The position numbers and the translations under genes are program-made. Under the pieces are notes generated by a model that was given only the letters and a program-made list of their open reading frames with translations, did not search any database and was not told the DNA's origin. Positions 1 to 9,600 of a stretch of 64,000 bases of DNA are shown piece after piece (position 1 is the first letter of the stretch; every line of letters begins with the position of its first letter). Source of the stretch: Alloacidobacterium sp963823845 (GTDB lineage: Bacteria; Acidobacteriota; Terriglobia; Terriglobales; Acidobacteriaceae); NCBI GenBank assembly GCA_963823845.1, contig CAWGND010000008.1:744001-808000 (forward strand), read 5' to 3'.

Positions 1-537
1 GAGCAATTGATCCCCAATGATCCCGATCCCCAAAGTGACCCTAACTGGTCGCCTGACGGCGACAAGATTGTCTTCGCCGGCAGTGTGGATACGGAGTCCT
101 CAGTGATCCGTGTGCTCGACTTGGCAAGCCACGAAATCTCCACCCTTCCGGAGTCCCAGGAATATTACTCTCCACGCTGGTCACCCGACGGACAACACAT
201 TGCGGCCTTGTCGGCAAAGACCGACGGTATCTTTCTCTTCGATCTCCGGACACGAAAGTGGTCAGAGCTGACACAAATGTCAGCCGGCTTCCCTAGCTGG
301 TCAGCAGATGGAAGACATTTATATTTCTTTAGTCGAGTACCGAACCGAGCAGTACTCCGGATCGGCATTATCGACCGCAAAGTGGAACTCGTGACCGATC
401 TCAAGGACTTGCCGACTACCGGGTATTGGAGCACCTCAGTGACCCTGACGCCTGACGACTCCCCACTGCTGCTCCGCAACAAGGGCACCCAGGATATCTA
501 TTCCCTCGACTGGGCAACCGCCGAATCCGCGCAGTGA
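1..537 (+). CDS. C-terminal part of a WD40/TolB-like (PD40) beta-propeller protein
   Basis: The frame is open at the left edge (reads E-Q-L-I-P-N from base 1) and stops with TGA at 535-537, so only the last ~178 residues are present. Three propeller blades are visible through the repeated W-S-P/A-D-G motif (NWSPDGDKIVFAG, RWSPDGQHIAALS, SWSADGRHLYFFS), the signature of PD40/TolB-type repeats. In this kind of organism such C-terminal propellers often follow an N-terminal winged-helix DNA-binding domain (CadC-like) or a Ser/Thr kinase domain; the upstream part is outside the window, so the output function cannot be told. The end (SLDWATAESAQ) is the usual short tail after the last blade. Sure of the fold, not of the full protein. 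Confidence 0.75.
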   Translation, partial: EQLIPNDPDPQSDPNWSPDGDKIVFAGSVDTESSVIRVLDLASHEISTLPESQEYYSPRWSPDGQHIAALSAKTDGIFLFDLRTRKWSELTQMSAGFPSWSADGRHLYFFSRVPNRAVLRIGIIDRKVELVTDLKDLPTTGYWSTSVTLTPDDSPLLLRNKGTQDIYSLDWATAESAQ

Positions 538-624
538 GGTTCCCCTCAGTTGCGACGCCCACTCGCTTCTGAAACCGTAAACAGCATCTGAGATTCTCCC
601 CGGATTTGCGAGAATACCTCCCTG

Positions 625-750
625 AGCGAAGCGAGCATCTTTCATTACCGCAACCTGGAAAAGATCGGCGACGGTGGGGTAGGAGTCGTCTGTAAGGCTG
701 AGGACATCTGGATATCCGACAACGCAATCGCGATCTGTGTTTTGCCTACC
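625..750 (+). pseudogene. Relic of a Ser/Thr protein kinase N-terminus (glycine-rich loop)
   Basis: Reading codons from about 640 gives HYRNLEKIGDGGVGVVCKAE, which closely matches the start of bacterial Hanks-type kinases (YRxLEKLGxGGMGVVYKAED), followed by DIWISDNAIAICVLP where intact kinases have a lysine in VALKFLP. Here the ATP-binding Lys is replaced by Ile, and the frame runs into the end of the next gene with no kinase catalytic loop. There is no intact start codon with a ribosome site. It sits directly after a propeller gene, and such propellers are often fused to kinases. Interpretation: a short decayed duplicate, not expressed. The similarity was recognised by eye over about 35 codons. 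Confidence 0.6.
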
Positions 751-777
751 ACGTCCCATTTCGTTGGGCCAATTTGT

Positions 778-2439
778 TTAACCCTGTTGGCGGTTCTCGA
801 AAGCGGCCAACGCATCATGCAGTCTGCTGAAAATCCGCGAGGGAACGATGACCTCGGTCAGGTGATGCCGGGCAAAGTCCGCTTGTAGCTCCCAGGACAT
901 CCGGGCAAAGCCTAATTCGATCCCACCCCTGGACAGGTTCTGCTGCAATTCGCGTAGAATGCGCGCTGCCGAGTAATCCAAACGTGCGATCGCCTCGGCA
1001 TCGACAATCAACCAGCGGACTTGCGAAGGGGGTTGTCCCACGAGACAACTCACTTCTTCCGCGAACCTGTTGGTATTTGCGTAGAAGAGCGACGCGCCAA
1101 AGCGGTACATGACCAATCCAGGTTCCGTTATCGCGCCCGGCGCAACGGGATTCAGATTCCAGGTTCCCTTCTCGTTCAGAACCATGACTCCGGTGCTCGG
1201 GTGGTAGCTGTGTTGGACGATCCGGAACAACGAGAGGACCATCGCTAGCAATATCCCCTGCTCGACACCGACTGCGACCACGACTACCGCGGTTATCACA
1301 GCCAGGAGAAACTCTCCCGGACTCTCGCGGCGGATTGCCAGCAGGGTGGGCAACTTGATGAGCCGGATCGCGATCATGAACACCAGAGCGCCAAGCACGC
1401 AGTGCGGCAGATACTTGAGAGGGCCAGTAAGAAAAAGCAGAACAAGCACGACAGTCGCTGCGGTGGCAAGTTGTGCCACCTGGCTTTGGGCGCCAGCGCT
1501 TTCGACCATCGCGGTCTGGGTAGGACTTCCGTTGACCACGAAGGTCCCGCTCAATCCGGCCATGGCATTCGCCGCGCAAAGACCGGCCAGGTCCGCGTTC
1601 TCGTCCAGTTTCTGATGATGGCGTACTGCATAGATCCTGGCGGTTGCAGCACTCTGCGTGACGATCATGATGCAGCACGATGCGGCTATGGAAATCCCCG
1701 GCGGAAGATCCCTCCAACGCAAGTCAGGGAGTCCGAGATGAGGAAGGCCACCTGCGACGGGTCCGATCACGGCTATGCCGTGCCCGCTGAAATCCCATAT
1801 CCCGCTGGCGGTCACCGCTCCGACAACCGCAATGAGCGCGCCGGGCATTCTCGGTGCAAAGCGTTGGAGCAGAAAAAGCACGCCCACAACGACAGCTGAA
1901 ACGGCCAAGGTCGGCATATGGACTTCCGGTAGCCTCCCGCAGACCTCCACCAATTGCATCACTGTCCGGCGAGCGGATACTGACACACCCAGCATCTCTC
2001 CAAGCACAGCGATTCCAACCTGGAACCCAACTCCCGTTAGAAAGCCGACAAGCACCGTCTGCGAGAGAAAGTCGGCTATGAAGCCAAGCTTGAGCAATCG
2101 CGCCAGCAGCAGGAAACCAGCGGTGAGCAGCGCAACGGCACCTGCTAGCGCGACATATCGAGCGCTAGCTGCTGGCGCCAGGCCAGAGACTCCACCGGCA
2201 AAGATGGCTGCGGTTGCAGAGTCGGCGGAAACGACCAAGTAACGCGAGGAGCCAAACGCCGCGAATCCGACTAGTGGCAACAGCAATGTATAAAGACCGG
2301 TCACGACGGGCATGCCCGCAATCTTGGTGTACCCCAAAGCTTGCGGGATATTCATGGCCGCGAGTGTGAATCCGGCAAAGCCATCACGCAAGGCGGCCGC
2401 AGGCTTCAATGGAAGTACGCCTTGAAAGAGTTTCAGCAA
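778..2439 (-). CDS. SulP family anion (sulfate) permease with C-terminal STAS domain
   Basis: 553 residues, the usual SulP length. The N-terminal ~400 residues are strongly hydrophobic with the SulP core near the start (GFTLAAMNIPQALGYTKIAG, then GLYTLLLPLVGFAAFGSSR), giving about 10-14 membrane segments; residues ~430-550 form a STAS domain (WLIVDAEAIARLDYSAARIL) that in this family faces the cytoplasm and modulates transport. SulP proteins carry sulfate, bicarbonate or other anions by proton or sodium symport; the substrate cannot be fixed from sequence and no carbonic anhydrase or sulfate gene lies alongside. The start is TTG at 2437-2439, supported by GGAG 8 bases upstream on the minus strand. 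No operon partner. Confidence 0.9.
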   Translation of the reverse strand: MLKLFQGVLPLKPAAALRDGFAGFTLAAMNIPQALGYTKIAGMPVVTGLYTLLLPLVGFAAFGSSRYLVVSADSATAAIFAGGVSGLAPAASARYVALAGAVALLTAGFLLLARLLKLGFIADFLSQTVLVGFLTGVGFQVGIAVLGEMLGVSVSARRTVMQLVEVCGRLPEVHMPTLAVSAVVVGVLFLLQRFAPRMPGALIAVVGAVTASGIWDFSGHGIAVIGPVAGGLPHLGLPDLRWRDLPPGISIAASCCIMIVTQSAATARIYAVRHHQKLDENADLAGLCAANAMAGLSGTFVVNGSPTQTAMVESAGAQSQVAQLATAATVVLVLLFLTGPLKYLPHCVLGALVFMIAIRLIKLPTLLAIRRESPGEFLLAVITAVVVVAVGVEQGILLAMVLSLFRIVQHSYHPSTGVMVLNEKGTWNLNPVAPGAITEPGLVMYRFGASLFYANTNRFAEEVSCLVGQPPSQVRWLIVDAEAIARLDYSAARILRELQQNLSRGGIELGFARMSWELQADFARHHLTEVIVPSRIFSRLHDALAAFENRQQG

Positions 2440-2511
2440 GGTCGAGTCTCCGGGAAGGCTAGCTATCGCAAGTGGGAAGTGTACATTCTTCTGTAACCGC
2501 TTTGGGATCCC

Positions 2512-3489
2512 TCAGGGAACATAGACGAGGAACTCTGGCATGTCCGGTAGGTCATCAATGAACGTCCCCTTTTTCTTCCCCTTGGAGGAAAAGCGCCGCA
2601 CCCGCTGCTTCTTCCGCTCGGCCACGTAAAAATCGCCGTCGGGGCCGACGGCGAAACCGGAGGGGGCGTCGAGCTTTCCGTCGATCACCGCGCGCGCCTC
2701 GAGATCGCCTTTCGGCGGCGTGCACGTCAGATCCAGCGCGAGGATGCTGCCGCTGCCCGAGGCACCGATGTAGAGCGTCTCGCCGTGCAGGATCAGGTGC
2801 ACGGGCGCCTGAAGCACCCGCCCCGTGATGCGGGCCATCAACTCCCCGGACCGCACATTGAAGACTTTCACTGCGTCGGCGGCTTCGTCCGCCACGTACA
2901 GATGCTTGCGGTGCACGACGATGCCGCGCACCGAGTGCCGTGGCTTGCCGCGCTTGTCGAGCACCACCTTGAGGCCGAGAGGCGCTGGCACATCGAGCGG
3001 CGTGTGGTCACCGTACTCGGGAAGGCGCCCATGGCTGGACGCGACGAGCGTGCCGGGGAGAAACTTCCCGTGGGGATACTGCTTGCGGAGGTGCGCGGCC
3101 ACCGGTGCGGGTTTGCGGGTCTTCGGCACCAGCGACACCACGGTGTTGGTATCTTGGCAGGAGACATAGATGCGACCATCGTCCCCCAGCTCCACGTCGA
3201 AGGGGTGCACCATCGCCGCAACCTGCTCGGTCTTCGCGAGCACCTCCTTGAATCGGAAGGTGTCGTCGTGCCGGTGGTAGAGCGCGATGTGGCTATCCTT
3301 GCGCCAAGCGTTCGCGATGTAGAGGTCGTCGCCCACCAATGCGAAGCCGCGCGCAATGTGCAGTGGGTGTGCGGTCGGCGATGGATCCAGGAGCAGCGGA
3401 TGCACCTTGCGCGGGGAGCCGTCGTCCTCGAAGACGCCGATGTTGTCGACGCCGTGCCCCGATTCACCCCGATAGCTGATCCACCACAC
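2512..3489 (-). CDS. Predicted beta-propeller (NHL/SMP-30-like) protein
   Basis: 325 residues with no signal peptide at the annotated start. Repeating short blades carry the pattern G-x-x-Y/L-Y-V/I-A/S (DDLYIANAWR, DGRIYVSCQDTNTV, KHLYVADEAADAVKV, ETLYIGASGSGS, DGDFYVAERKKQRV), typical of six-bladed NHL or YVTN propellers. The PSGFAVGPDGDFYVAE segment near residue 280 is close to NHL-repeat sensor or SMP-30/gluconolactonase folds. Local base composition is more GC-rich at third positions than its neighbours, which may mean acquisition, but this was judged by eye only. No catalytic metal ligands could be assigned. Function unknown; a binding or scaffold role is most likely. Confidence 0.65.
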   Translation of the reverse strand: MWWISYRGESGHGVDNIGVFEDDGSPRKVHPLLLDPSPTAHPLHIARGFALVGDDLYIANAWRKDSHIALYHRHDDTFRFKEVLAKTEQVAAMVHPFDVELGDDGRIYVSCQDTNTVVSLVPKTRKPAPVAAHLRKQYPHGKFLPGTLVASSHGRLPEYGDHTPLDVPAPLGLKVVLDKRGKPRHSVRGIVVHRKHLYVADEAADAVKVFNVRSGELMARITGRVLQAPVHLILHGETLYIGASGSGSILALDLTCTPPKGDLEARAVIDGKLDAPSGFAVGPDGDFYVAERKKQRVRRFSSKGKKKGTFIDDLPDMPEFLVYVP

Positions 3490-3968
3490 AGTTCTGTCCT
3501 CCGTACACGACGCTGCATCCTCATAACCGGCGCGCGATAATTTGCGGCTTTTCAGCCATAGGCAAGCTGCGGCGAAAATTACGACCCGCGCAACTCGACG
3601 GGAATGCCGGCATCATGAGTGTTTTCGTAACCCTATGACTCTGCATGGAAGCGTAGCTTCTGATCGCGAAACAATCGTACAACAATTAGGTCGAGCTATG
3701 GACGGCAAGTGGCATCCTCGTATACAAGACGATTTAATTGACGCTGAACAAAAGTCAAATCCACCTGTCGGGTGAGGCCGGCCTGGAGTAAGTTCGGACA
3801 CATAACCTCCTTTTTCCTCGCACACGAGTTGCCATTCGAAATCCTTCGGACATCAATGCCACTCGATCGCAGAAAACGGGGGCGGCAGCGTTGTTTATCC
3901 TAATCCTCGTGCGGGCGAGCCGCGTTTTGATCAGCACCTTGAAGGCAGGTTTCTAAGGAGGGACTGGG
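3490..3968. other. 479-base intergenic stretch, no gene recognised
   Basis: Short open frames exist on both strands (for example 3613-3825 minus), but none has a ribosome site, a recognisable motif or codon use like the neighbours. It lies upstream of the propeller gene ending at 2512 and downstream of the MFS gene, so it must hold the propeller gene's promoter. No clear hairpin was found. Confidence 0.5.
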
Positions 3969-5405
3969 TCATCCACCCGGGTGAAGAACCTTATGCTGAC
4001 TTACATCATCGCCGTCTCCGCTCCGCAGACTACGGAAGACAATCGTGGACAGGATCGTCAATATCCCAAGAGCGACGAGCGCCTTTTGGATTCCCTGGAT
4101 CATTTCAGCCGGATCGGTGCGAGACGTGGGAATAAAAAACGCTGTAGCTAATCCTGCCGTCGCGACGCCAAAGCTGATGGACATCTGCTGCATCGTGCTC
4201 GCGATGGAACTCGCGCTACTGGTGTCTTTGTCCGTAATGTCAGCATAGACCAGCGTGTTCATGCTCGAGTACTGCAGTGAGGTGAATGCTCCATACAGGA
4301 AAGCCTGCAGCACGATGGCCCAAATGGGCGTTCGCAATCCTATCGTCGCAAACACCATCAGAAGAACACCGAGGACGACAGTGTTCGAGACGAGAACGCC
4401 ACGATACCCGACGCGCCTCAAAAGCCACGGCATGATCGTCTTCATGCTCATGGCGGCAATCGCCTGCGGCATGACAAGCAGCCCGGATTGAATTGGCGTG
4501 AAACCGAGACCGACCTGATAAAGGAGCGGCAGGAGAAACGGTACACCGCCGATTCCCAGTCGCGTGAAAAAACTGCCGCTCACAGCGGCGCGGAAGGTTC
4601 GGATGCTGAACAGCTTGAGCTGCAGGAGGGGGAATGGAATGCTGTGGGCATGAACTCCGTACCCTGCGAGCAAGGCAAAGGACAATGCCAGAAGCCCGGA
4701 CATCTCTAGCGCACTCAGAGTGTGCTCTCCGAATATCTCCAGCACGTACGACAATAATCCGATCCCGGAGCCGAACAGGATCAGTCCTACGATATCGAGG
4801 GGATGGGTCTGCTCTTCGCGATAGTCGGGCAGATGCAGATAAACGAGGATCAAACCTGCCAGGCCGATCGGAATATTGAGGAAGAAGATAAAGCGCCAGT
4901 GAAGATACCGGACAATCAGGCCGCCTGCGATGGGGCCAAGCATGGGAGCGATCAAGGCTGGGATGGAAACAAAGCTCATAGCGCGCAGCAGATCTGACTT
5001 GGCGAATGTTCGCACCAGAGTGAGTCGGCCTACCGGGACCATCATGGCTCCGCCGCAACCTTGCAGGATGCGACACGCGACCAGCAGATGGACGTTGTTC
5101 GATATCCCGCAGAGAAGCGAACCGAGAGTGAACAGGCCGATCGCTGAGGTGAATACACGACGAGTTCCGAAGCGGTCCGCCATCCATCCACTGATGGGGA
5201 TGAAGACCGCGAGACTCAGCGTATAGCTCGCCAGCACCGCCTTCATGCTGAGCGGAGTAATGCCAAGCGCCGAAGAGATCGCAGGAACAGCCGTATTGAG
5301 AATCGTCGTATCCAGCGACTCCATGAAGAACGCGACCGCAACGAGCCACGGAAGGATCCGCCGGGCCGTGTCTGATGGATTATTCGAAGAGGGTGTGTTG
5401 ATCAC
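3969..5405 (-). CDS. MFS exporter, DHA2 (EmrB/QacA-like) family
   Basis: 478 residues. The N-terminal motif D1 of drug/proton antiporters is clear (ESLDTTILNTAVPAIS, residues ~29-44), followed by the MFS motif A loop GWMADRFGTRRVF and motif C-like GPIAGGLIV near residue 160. Hydrophobicity fits 12-14 membrane helices. Members export small toxic molecules using the proton gradient; EmrB-type proteins often work with a periplasmic adaptor (EmrA), but no such gene is adjacent, so it probably acts alone like HsrA-type pumps. Start is GTG at 5403-5405 with a weak ribosome site. Substrate unknown. Confidence 0.88.
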   Translation of the reverse strand: MINTPSSNNPSDTARRILPWLVAVAFFMESLDTTILNTAVPAISSALGITPLSMKAVLASYTLSLAVFIPISGWMADRFGTRRVFTSAIGLFTLGSLLCGISNNVHLLVACRILQGCGGAMMVPVGRLTLVRTFAKSDLLRAMSFVSIPALIAPMLGPIAGGLIVRYLHWRFIFFLNIPIGLAGLILVYLHLPDYREEQTHPLDIVGLILFGSGIGLLSYVLEIFGEHTLSALEMSGLLALSFALLAGYGVHAHSIPFPLLQLKLFSIRTFRAAVSGSFFTRLGIGGVPFLLPLLYQVGLGFTPIQSGLLVMPQAIAAMSMKTIMPWLLRRVGYRGVLVSNTVVLGVLLMVFATIGLRTPIWAIVLQAFLYGAFTSLQYSSMNTLVYADITDKDTSSASSIASTMQQMSISFGVATAGLATAFFIPTSRTDPAEMIQGIQKALVALGILTILSTIVFRSLRSGDGDDVSQHKVLHPGG

Positions 5406-5644
5406 TGGCCGGATGGACTCATGGGAAGAGATCGAGGTCTGCTTTCTATTCGCATGCTAACCGATCGAACGAAGGGATGATCGCACTCCACGGTCTTTCG
5501 ATCCAAATAGTCTCGCGAGACTCCGTTCGCGTGACAATTGCCTGCGTATGTCCAAACGCGAGGAACTCATCAGATAGCTCAATCATCTCAAGCAGCCTGG
5601 CGTGTTTGCGTAGTACGCGCACGGGTGGGGCGCCACCGTTTTCT

Positions 5645-6529
5645 TCACTCCGCCATCACGCGCGGATCAAACAGCAGCGGAAAGAACTGCCCCTCTATCT
5701 TCTGCCCCTTCGGAATCACCGACACGCCGGTCAGTAGCGGTTCGTCGCTCGCAGAGCGCACTCCGTCGCGGAACACATTCACCAGCGTCGCCCGCCGCGG
5801 CCGGTCCGAAAGGTTCTCATACGACCCATGTACCGTCAGGGGATGGCGGAACGAGCACTGCCCGCGCTTCAGCTCGATCGGCACCGGCAGGAACGCCTGC
5901 TTCTGCTCCTCATCCAGCACCGTCATGATTTCGTTCATGTCGCCCGCAAGCCCCGTCATCGGCAGCAGGTTCCACTTGTGGCTCCCAGGGACGTAATACA
6001 AGCAGCCATTGTCGCGCGTACTGTCGTCGAGCGCCATCCAGCACGTCAGGTGCACCATCGGCTGCGTTCGAGTCCAGTACGAGTAGTCCTGGTGCCATGC
6101 CACCACGCCGCCGTGATGTGCTGGCTTACAGAAGAGTTGGTCGTGCCAGAACCGCACCGCCCCGTCCAGCAGTTGCGACGCCGCGACCAGAAACGCCGGA
6201 CTCCACAGCACGTCGTGAAACGTCGGCCCGGTCCGCCACGCCCCCACCGCGTGAAACAGGATCGTATCCGGGTTGCTCGACTCGTTCGAGTGATACTCGT
6301 GGAACAGCTCGTGCGAGGGATGTGACGGCTCCATCAGCCCAGCCAACTCTGTGCAGAGCGCCTCCACCTGGTGGTCGTCAAGTACCTGCACGCCGACCAG
6401 AAATCCGTCGCGGTGAAACGCCTCCAGTTGGTTCTGGTTGAGGCGATACTGCTGCCAGTCCTGTTTATGCGCGGGCAGCGATCCCAGCGCGCCAGTGGGT
6501 GTATGCAACTCCGAGAAATCCTGCATCAT
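5645..6529 (-). CDS. Phytanoyl-CoA dioxygenase (PhyH) family protein
   Basis: 294 residues, typical for PhyH-like Fe(II)/2-oxoglutarate oxygenases. The iron triad is visible: H-x-D in VAWHQDYSYW (about residues 127-130) and the distal His in FRHPLTVHGSYENLSDRPRRA, with the Arg of that segment placed to bind 2-oxoglutarate. The motif CLYYVPGSHKWNLLP is the usual GSHK loop. Such enzymes hydroxylate small molecules, often lipids or secondary metabolites, but the substrate cannot be inferred and no biosynthetic cluster surrounds it. Two adjacent Met codons begin the frame. It stands alone between an MFS exporter and a relic gene; a metabolite exporter-oxygenase pairing is possible but unproven. 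Confidence 0.88.
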   Translation of the reverse strand: MMQDFSELHTPTGALGSLPAHKQDWQQYRLNQNQLEAFHRDGFLVGVQVLDDHQVEALCTELAGLMEPSHPSHELFHEYHSNESSNPDTILFHAVGAWRTGPTFHDVLWSPAFLVAASQLLDGAVRFWHDQLFCKPAHHGGVVAWHQDYSYWTRTQPMVHLTCWMALDDSTRDNGCLYYVPGSHKWNLLPMTGLAGDMNEIMTVLDEEQKQAFLPVPIELKRGQCSFRHPLTVHGSYENLSDRPRRATLVNVFRDGVRSASDEPLLTGVSVIPKGQKIEGQFFPLLFDPRVMAE

Positions 6530-6671
6530 GGGACATCATCCGTTGAATCGAGATCGGGCTTGAGCAAGGCGCCCTCGCCCGCTTTTCTACATCACCGCGG
6601 CACGGATGACAAACCAATCGCCGGCCGCCCTGTTCTCACTTCGGAGACCCCGGATTAGCCTGCCAACGACC

Positions 6672-6836
6672 TCACCAATGCGACATCCTCTGCAGGAGTT
6701 TTCTTACTTCCCAATTGTTTTGCGGATCGGCAATATAACCCGCTATGTAGAGGCGTTCCATGGCAGCCCAGTCTTGTCCCTTCCAGGCACGCATACTCGG
6801 ACCATCTTTGAAAGTGGTCAGGTACAAAAGCGCGAG
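6672..6836 (-). pseudogene. Relic of a small DUF6429-like protein
   Basis: The minus strand reads LALLYLTTFKDGPSMRAWKG then QDWAAMERLYIAGYIADPQN, which matches from memory the core of small DUF6429-type proteins (ALLYLxxxxxxRAWKGxDWxxxxRLHxxGxIxDP). After the DPQN segment the expected C-terminal part is replaced by an unrelated short tail and stop, and no convincing N-terminus or ribosome site precedes the core. The remnant is therefore probably frameshifted or truncated on both sides. Family function unknown. Confidence rests on a recalled motif and should be tested by profile search. Confidence 0.45.
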
Positions 6837-6895
6837 AACGTGGGGAGTTCCAGGTACTGATCCGCCGGAGGGCCGATACACTAGGGGCCACCTGT

Positions 6896-9340
6896 TCAGT
6901 CGTTGCGGAGAGCCAGGAGGGGATCGATCGATGCGGCGCGAAATGCGGGGCGGCCGGCGGCGAAGATCGCGACGATCAACACGGCTGCGGCGGCGACGGA
7001 GAGCTCCACTGCCCCGTGAGCCGTAACGCCGTAGAGCATCCCCTGGACAAGATGGATTGCGGCTGCCGCAACCGCGGCGCCGATGAAAATGCCAACGATC
7101 GCAAGGGTGAAGGCCTGCCCCAGAATGGAGCGCAGGACGCGGGCGCGATCTGCGCCGAGAGCCATGCGAATGCCGATGTCATGGGTTCGGCGCGCGATGG
7201 ATTGCGACAGGAGGCCGTAGAGGCCAACGAGAGCCAGCGTTAAGGCCAACCCCGCAAACCCCGCCAGAAGAGCGCTGCGGAAGCGTGGTTGCGATAATGC
7301 GGCGGCCTGTTCTGCACGCAGACCGTCGATGTTACTCAAGACAAGATTGGCATCGATATCGGAGAGTCGCTGCTGCACGTTCGCGACGAGGGCCGTGGGG
7401 CTGCCGCTGACTGAAATCATGAGTGTGAGCGATGGCGGTGCGGATTGGGCGAGGGGCCGGTAGAGAGCGGGCTGTTCGACGTAGCCCATCTCCTGAAAAA
7501 CGGTGGTGGTCTTGACGTCGGCGACAACGCCAACGATGTTCAGCCAGGGATTGGCAGGATCGCCAGAGGGACCAAGCTTGATGGCATGCTGCAACGGATC
7601 GGCATCAAGGAAATACTGCCGGGCAAGAGCTTGATTGACGATAGCTACTGGTTGCGTATCTTTTCGGTCGCGGACGTCGAATATTCTTCCGCGCAGGAGG
7701 GAAATGCCAAGAGTCGCGAAGCCTGAAGTGCCGATGTCCTGGATGGCGACGTTGGAAACCTGATTCTGAGGCTGTCCTGCGACCGACAGCTGATTCATGC
7801 CGCGCGGAACATAGTCGGAGCTAAGGGTTGCGGAGAGGACACCGGGGATCGCCGTGACTTGAGATTGCAGGCGGTCTGCGAATTGACTGCGCGCGGAGGG
7901 ACTCGCGTAGATGTCTTGAGATAGATCGATCCGCGCTGTAAAGAGGTGATCAGTGCGATAGCCGAGATTTTCAGAGGTGAGCCTCCAGAGGCTTTCCGAA
8001 ATCAGCACCGCGCCCGCTAGAAGCACCATGGATGCGGCGACCTGGATTACGACAAGCGAGGAAGTGACGCGGAGGGACGTGGTAGCCATGCTGGGCGCGC
8101 TGGACTTCAGAGCTGTATTGGGATCGACGCGGGTTCCGCGCCATGTAGGGAAGAGGGCGAAGACGATTGAGGAGGCGATTCCGGAGGCTGCTGTGAACAG
8201 AAGCACGGGCCAGTCGATGGAGAGGCCGGCGCCGGGAGGCAATTCGATGGGGTTTGCCGCGCGGAACCATTGAACGAGGATGGCGGCGATTGCAAGGCCG
8301 GCCACGGATCCCAGGAATCCGAGCAGGAGGGACTCAGTCAGTGCCTGGAGGGCGATGCGGCGGAAGGTTGCGCCGATGGCGACACGCACGGCCAGTTCTC
8401 GACTGCGGGCGGTGGAGCGTCCCAGAAGGAGGCTGCCCACGTTGAGCGAGGCCATGAAAAGGATGAGGCCCGACGCTGCCAGGAGAAGCCAAAGGCCCTT
8501 GCGGAGATTGCGGCCGGCGAGCCATGTGAAGTTCGATTGCAGGTCGAGAACGTCGGGAGCCAGAGTGCTCATGATTTTGAGATCGGCGGGTGTCTCAGGC
8601 AATACGCCGGCCTGGATTGCGGTCAATTCGGATTCGGCTGCGGCGCGGGTCACGCCAGGCTTGAGCAATCCAAACACGCCGGTCATGCTGTTCCACGGCT
8701 TCTGTGCGAATTCACCAGTGGGAGTGATGAGACTCCACGCATCGGTGGCTACGGGATAGAAGGAGAAGGTTTTCGGCATGATGCCGGTGACCAGGCAGGA
8801 AGTATTTCGGAAGGAGAGATTATGACCCACAATGTCGGCGGGAGCGCCCAGTTTGCGAGTCCAGAAGTTGTAGGCGAGGACGACGGTGCAGCCATTCTGG
8901 AGGTCGCGTGGGGCGAATGTGCGACCGATTTGTGCTGCCTGGCCCAGCATAGAAAAGAAGTCGACGCTGGCGGGAATGGTGAGCACATCGACCGGCTTGC
9001 CTTGCCACAGAAGCGTCCTGGGGCCTGTTGCCCAGGTGAGAGCCGCGAGCTTTTCAAAGCTGCGGTTCTGTTGCCGCCAGACATCGAATTCGCGATAGGT
9101 GTTGAAGTATGCGCCTGAATCGCGGTGGGCGGCGTCCGTCTGCCAGACCACGACAAGCCGTTCAGAATGCCGGTAAGGGAGTGGGCGCAAGAGCACCGCT
9201 TCGACGATGCTGAAGATGGCAGAGTTTGCGCCGATGCCGAAGGCTAGGGTGAGGATGGCCATCAAGGCAAATTCGCGCGACCTGGTTAATTGGCGCATGG
9301 CGTGGTAAAGGTCACGTGCAAAGTTCTCTAGTGGGTGCAT
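6896..9340 (-). CDS. ADOP-type ABC transporter permease (MacB_PCD + FtsX, duplicated)
   Basis: About 814 residues from the chosen start. Two repeats are seen: an N-terminal membrane anchor and MacB-type periplasmic domain (ALMAILTLAFGIGANSAIFS, LLRPLPYRHSERLVVVWQTD), an FtsX block near residues 290-420, then a second periplasmic domain and a C-terminal FtsX block (RRTHDIGIRMALGADRARVL). This is the architecture of the permeases expanded in Acidobacteriota (ADOP), usually controlled by PadR regulators and lacking an ATPase next door. The longest frame begins at 9421, but the ATG at 9338-9340 has GGAG 9 bases upstream and begins the conserved MHPLENFARDLYHAMRQLTR, so it is preferred. Divergent from the damaged padR gene at 9626. 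Transport substrate unknown. Confidence 0.9.
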   Translation of the reverse strand: MHPLENFARDLYHAMRQLTRSREFALMAILTLAFGIGANSAIFSIVEAVLLRPLPYRHSERLVVVWQTDAAHRDSGAYFNTYREFDVWRQQNRSFEKLAALTWATGPRTLLWQGKPVDVLTIPASVDFFSMLGQAAQIGRTFAPRDLQNGCTVVLAYNFWTRKLGAPADIVGHNLSFRNTSCLVTGIMPKTFSFYPVATDAWSLITPTGEFAQKPWNSMTGVFGLLKPGVTRAAAESELTAIQAGVLPETPADLKIMSTLAPDVLDLQSNFTWLAGRNLRKGLWLLLAASGLILFMASLNVGSLLLGRSTARSRELAVRVAIGATFRRIALQALTESLLLGFLGSVAGLAIAAILVQWFRAANPIELPPGAGLSIDWPVLLFTAASGIASSIVFALFPTWRGTRVDPNTALKSSAPSMATTSLRVTSSLVVIQVAASMVLLAGAVLISESLWRLTSENLGYRTDHLFTARIDLSQDIYASPSARSQFADRLQSQVTAIPGVLSATLSSDYVPRGMNQLSVAGQPQNQVSNVAIQDIGTSGFATLGISLLRGRIFDVRDRKDTQPVAIVNQALARQYFLDADPLQHAIKLGPSGDPANPWLNIVGVVADVKTTTVFQEMGYVEQPALYRPLAQSAPPSLTLMISVSGSPTALVANVQQRLSDIDANLVLSNIDGLRAEQAAALSQPRFRSALLAGFAGLALTLALVGLYGLLSQSIARRTHDIGIRMALGADRARVLRSILGQAFTLAIVGIFIGAAVAAAAIHLVQGMLYGVTAHGAVELSVAAAAVLIVAIFAAGRPAFRAASIDPLLALRND

Positions 9341-9573
9341 GGGGGACGGCTCCGAGGGCTGGCGCGGCCGCGACTCGCAATTGACCCTGGGGATTTGAGT
9401 CCCGGAGCGAACTGACCTCATACCCCGGAGAACCGCGTCGGAGATAGTGTAACCATGGCTGGCCGTTTTCGAGAATCCCTATGGTCCCAGCGCCTCGAAT
9501 GAGGCGTACAGGAGCACTCATCGTCGTGAATTATCACTGACGAGAAACCGCACTTGGCAGGACTTATTTTTCG

Positions 9574-9600
9574 TTGACACCTTGCACTTCTACATATCAT
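9574..9600 (+). promoter_or_regulatory. Putative sigma-70-type promoter of the padR gene
   Basis: TTGACA at 9574-9579 and TATCAT at 9595-9600 (one mismatch to TATAAT), spacing 15, which is short but usable. The -10 box lies inside the palindrome at 9588-9616 and the start codon of the padR remnant is at 9626. The arrangement implies repression by occlusion. Confidence 0.5.

Noticed and set aside
815..1717. 300-codon minus-strand frame inside the SulP gene
   Set aside because: Same strand, other frame of a clear transporter; low-hydrophobicity, arginine-rich shadow.
2785..3540. Long plus-strand open frame (251 codons) opposite the propeller gene
   Set aside because: It is antisense to a gene with clear blade motifs, shows no family motif and arises from high GC on the complementary strand.
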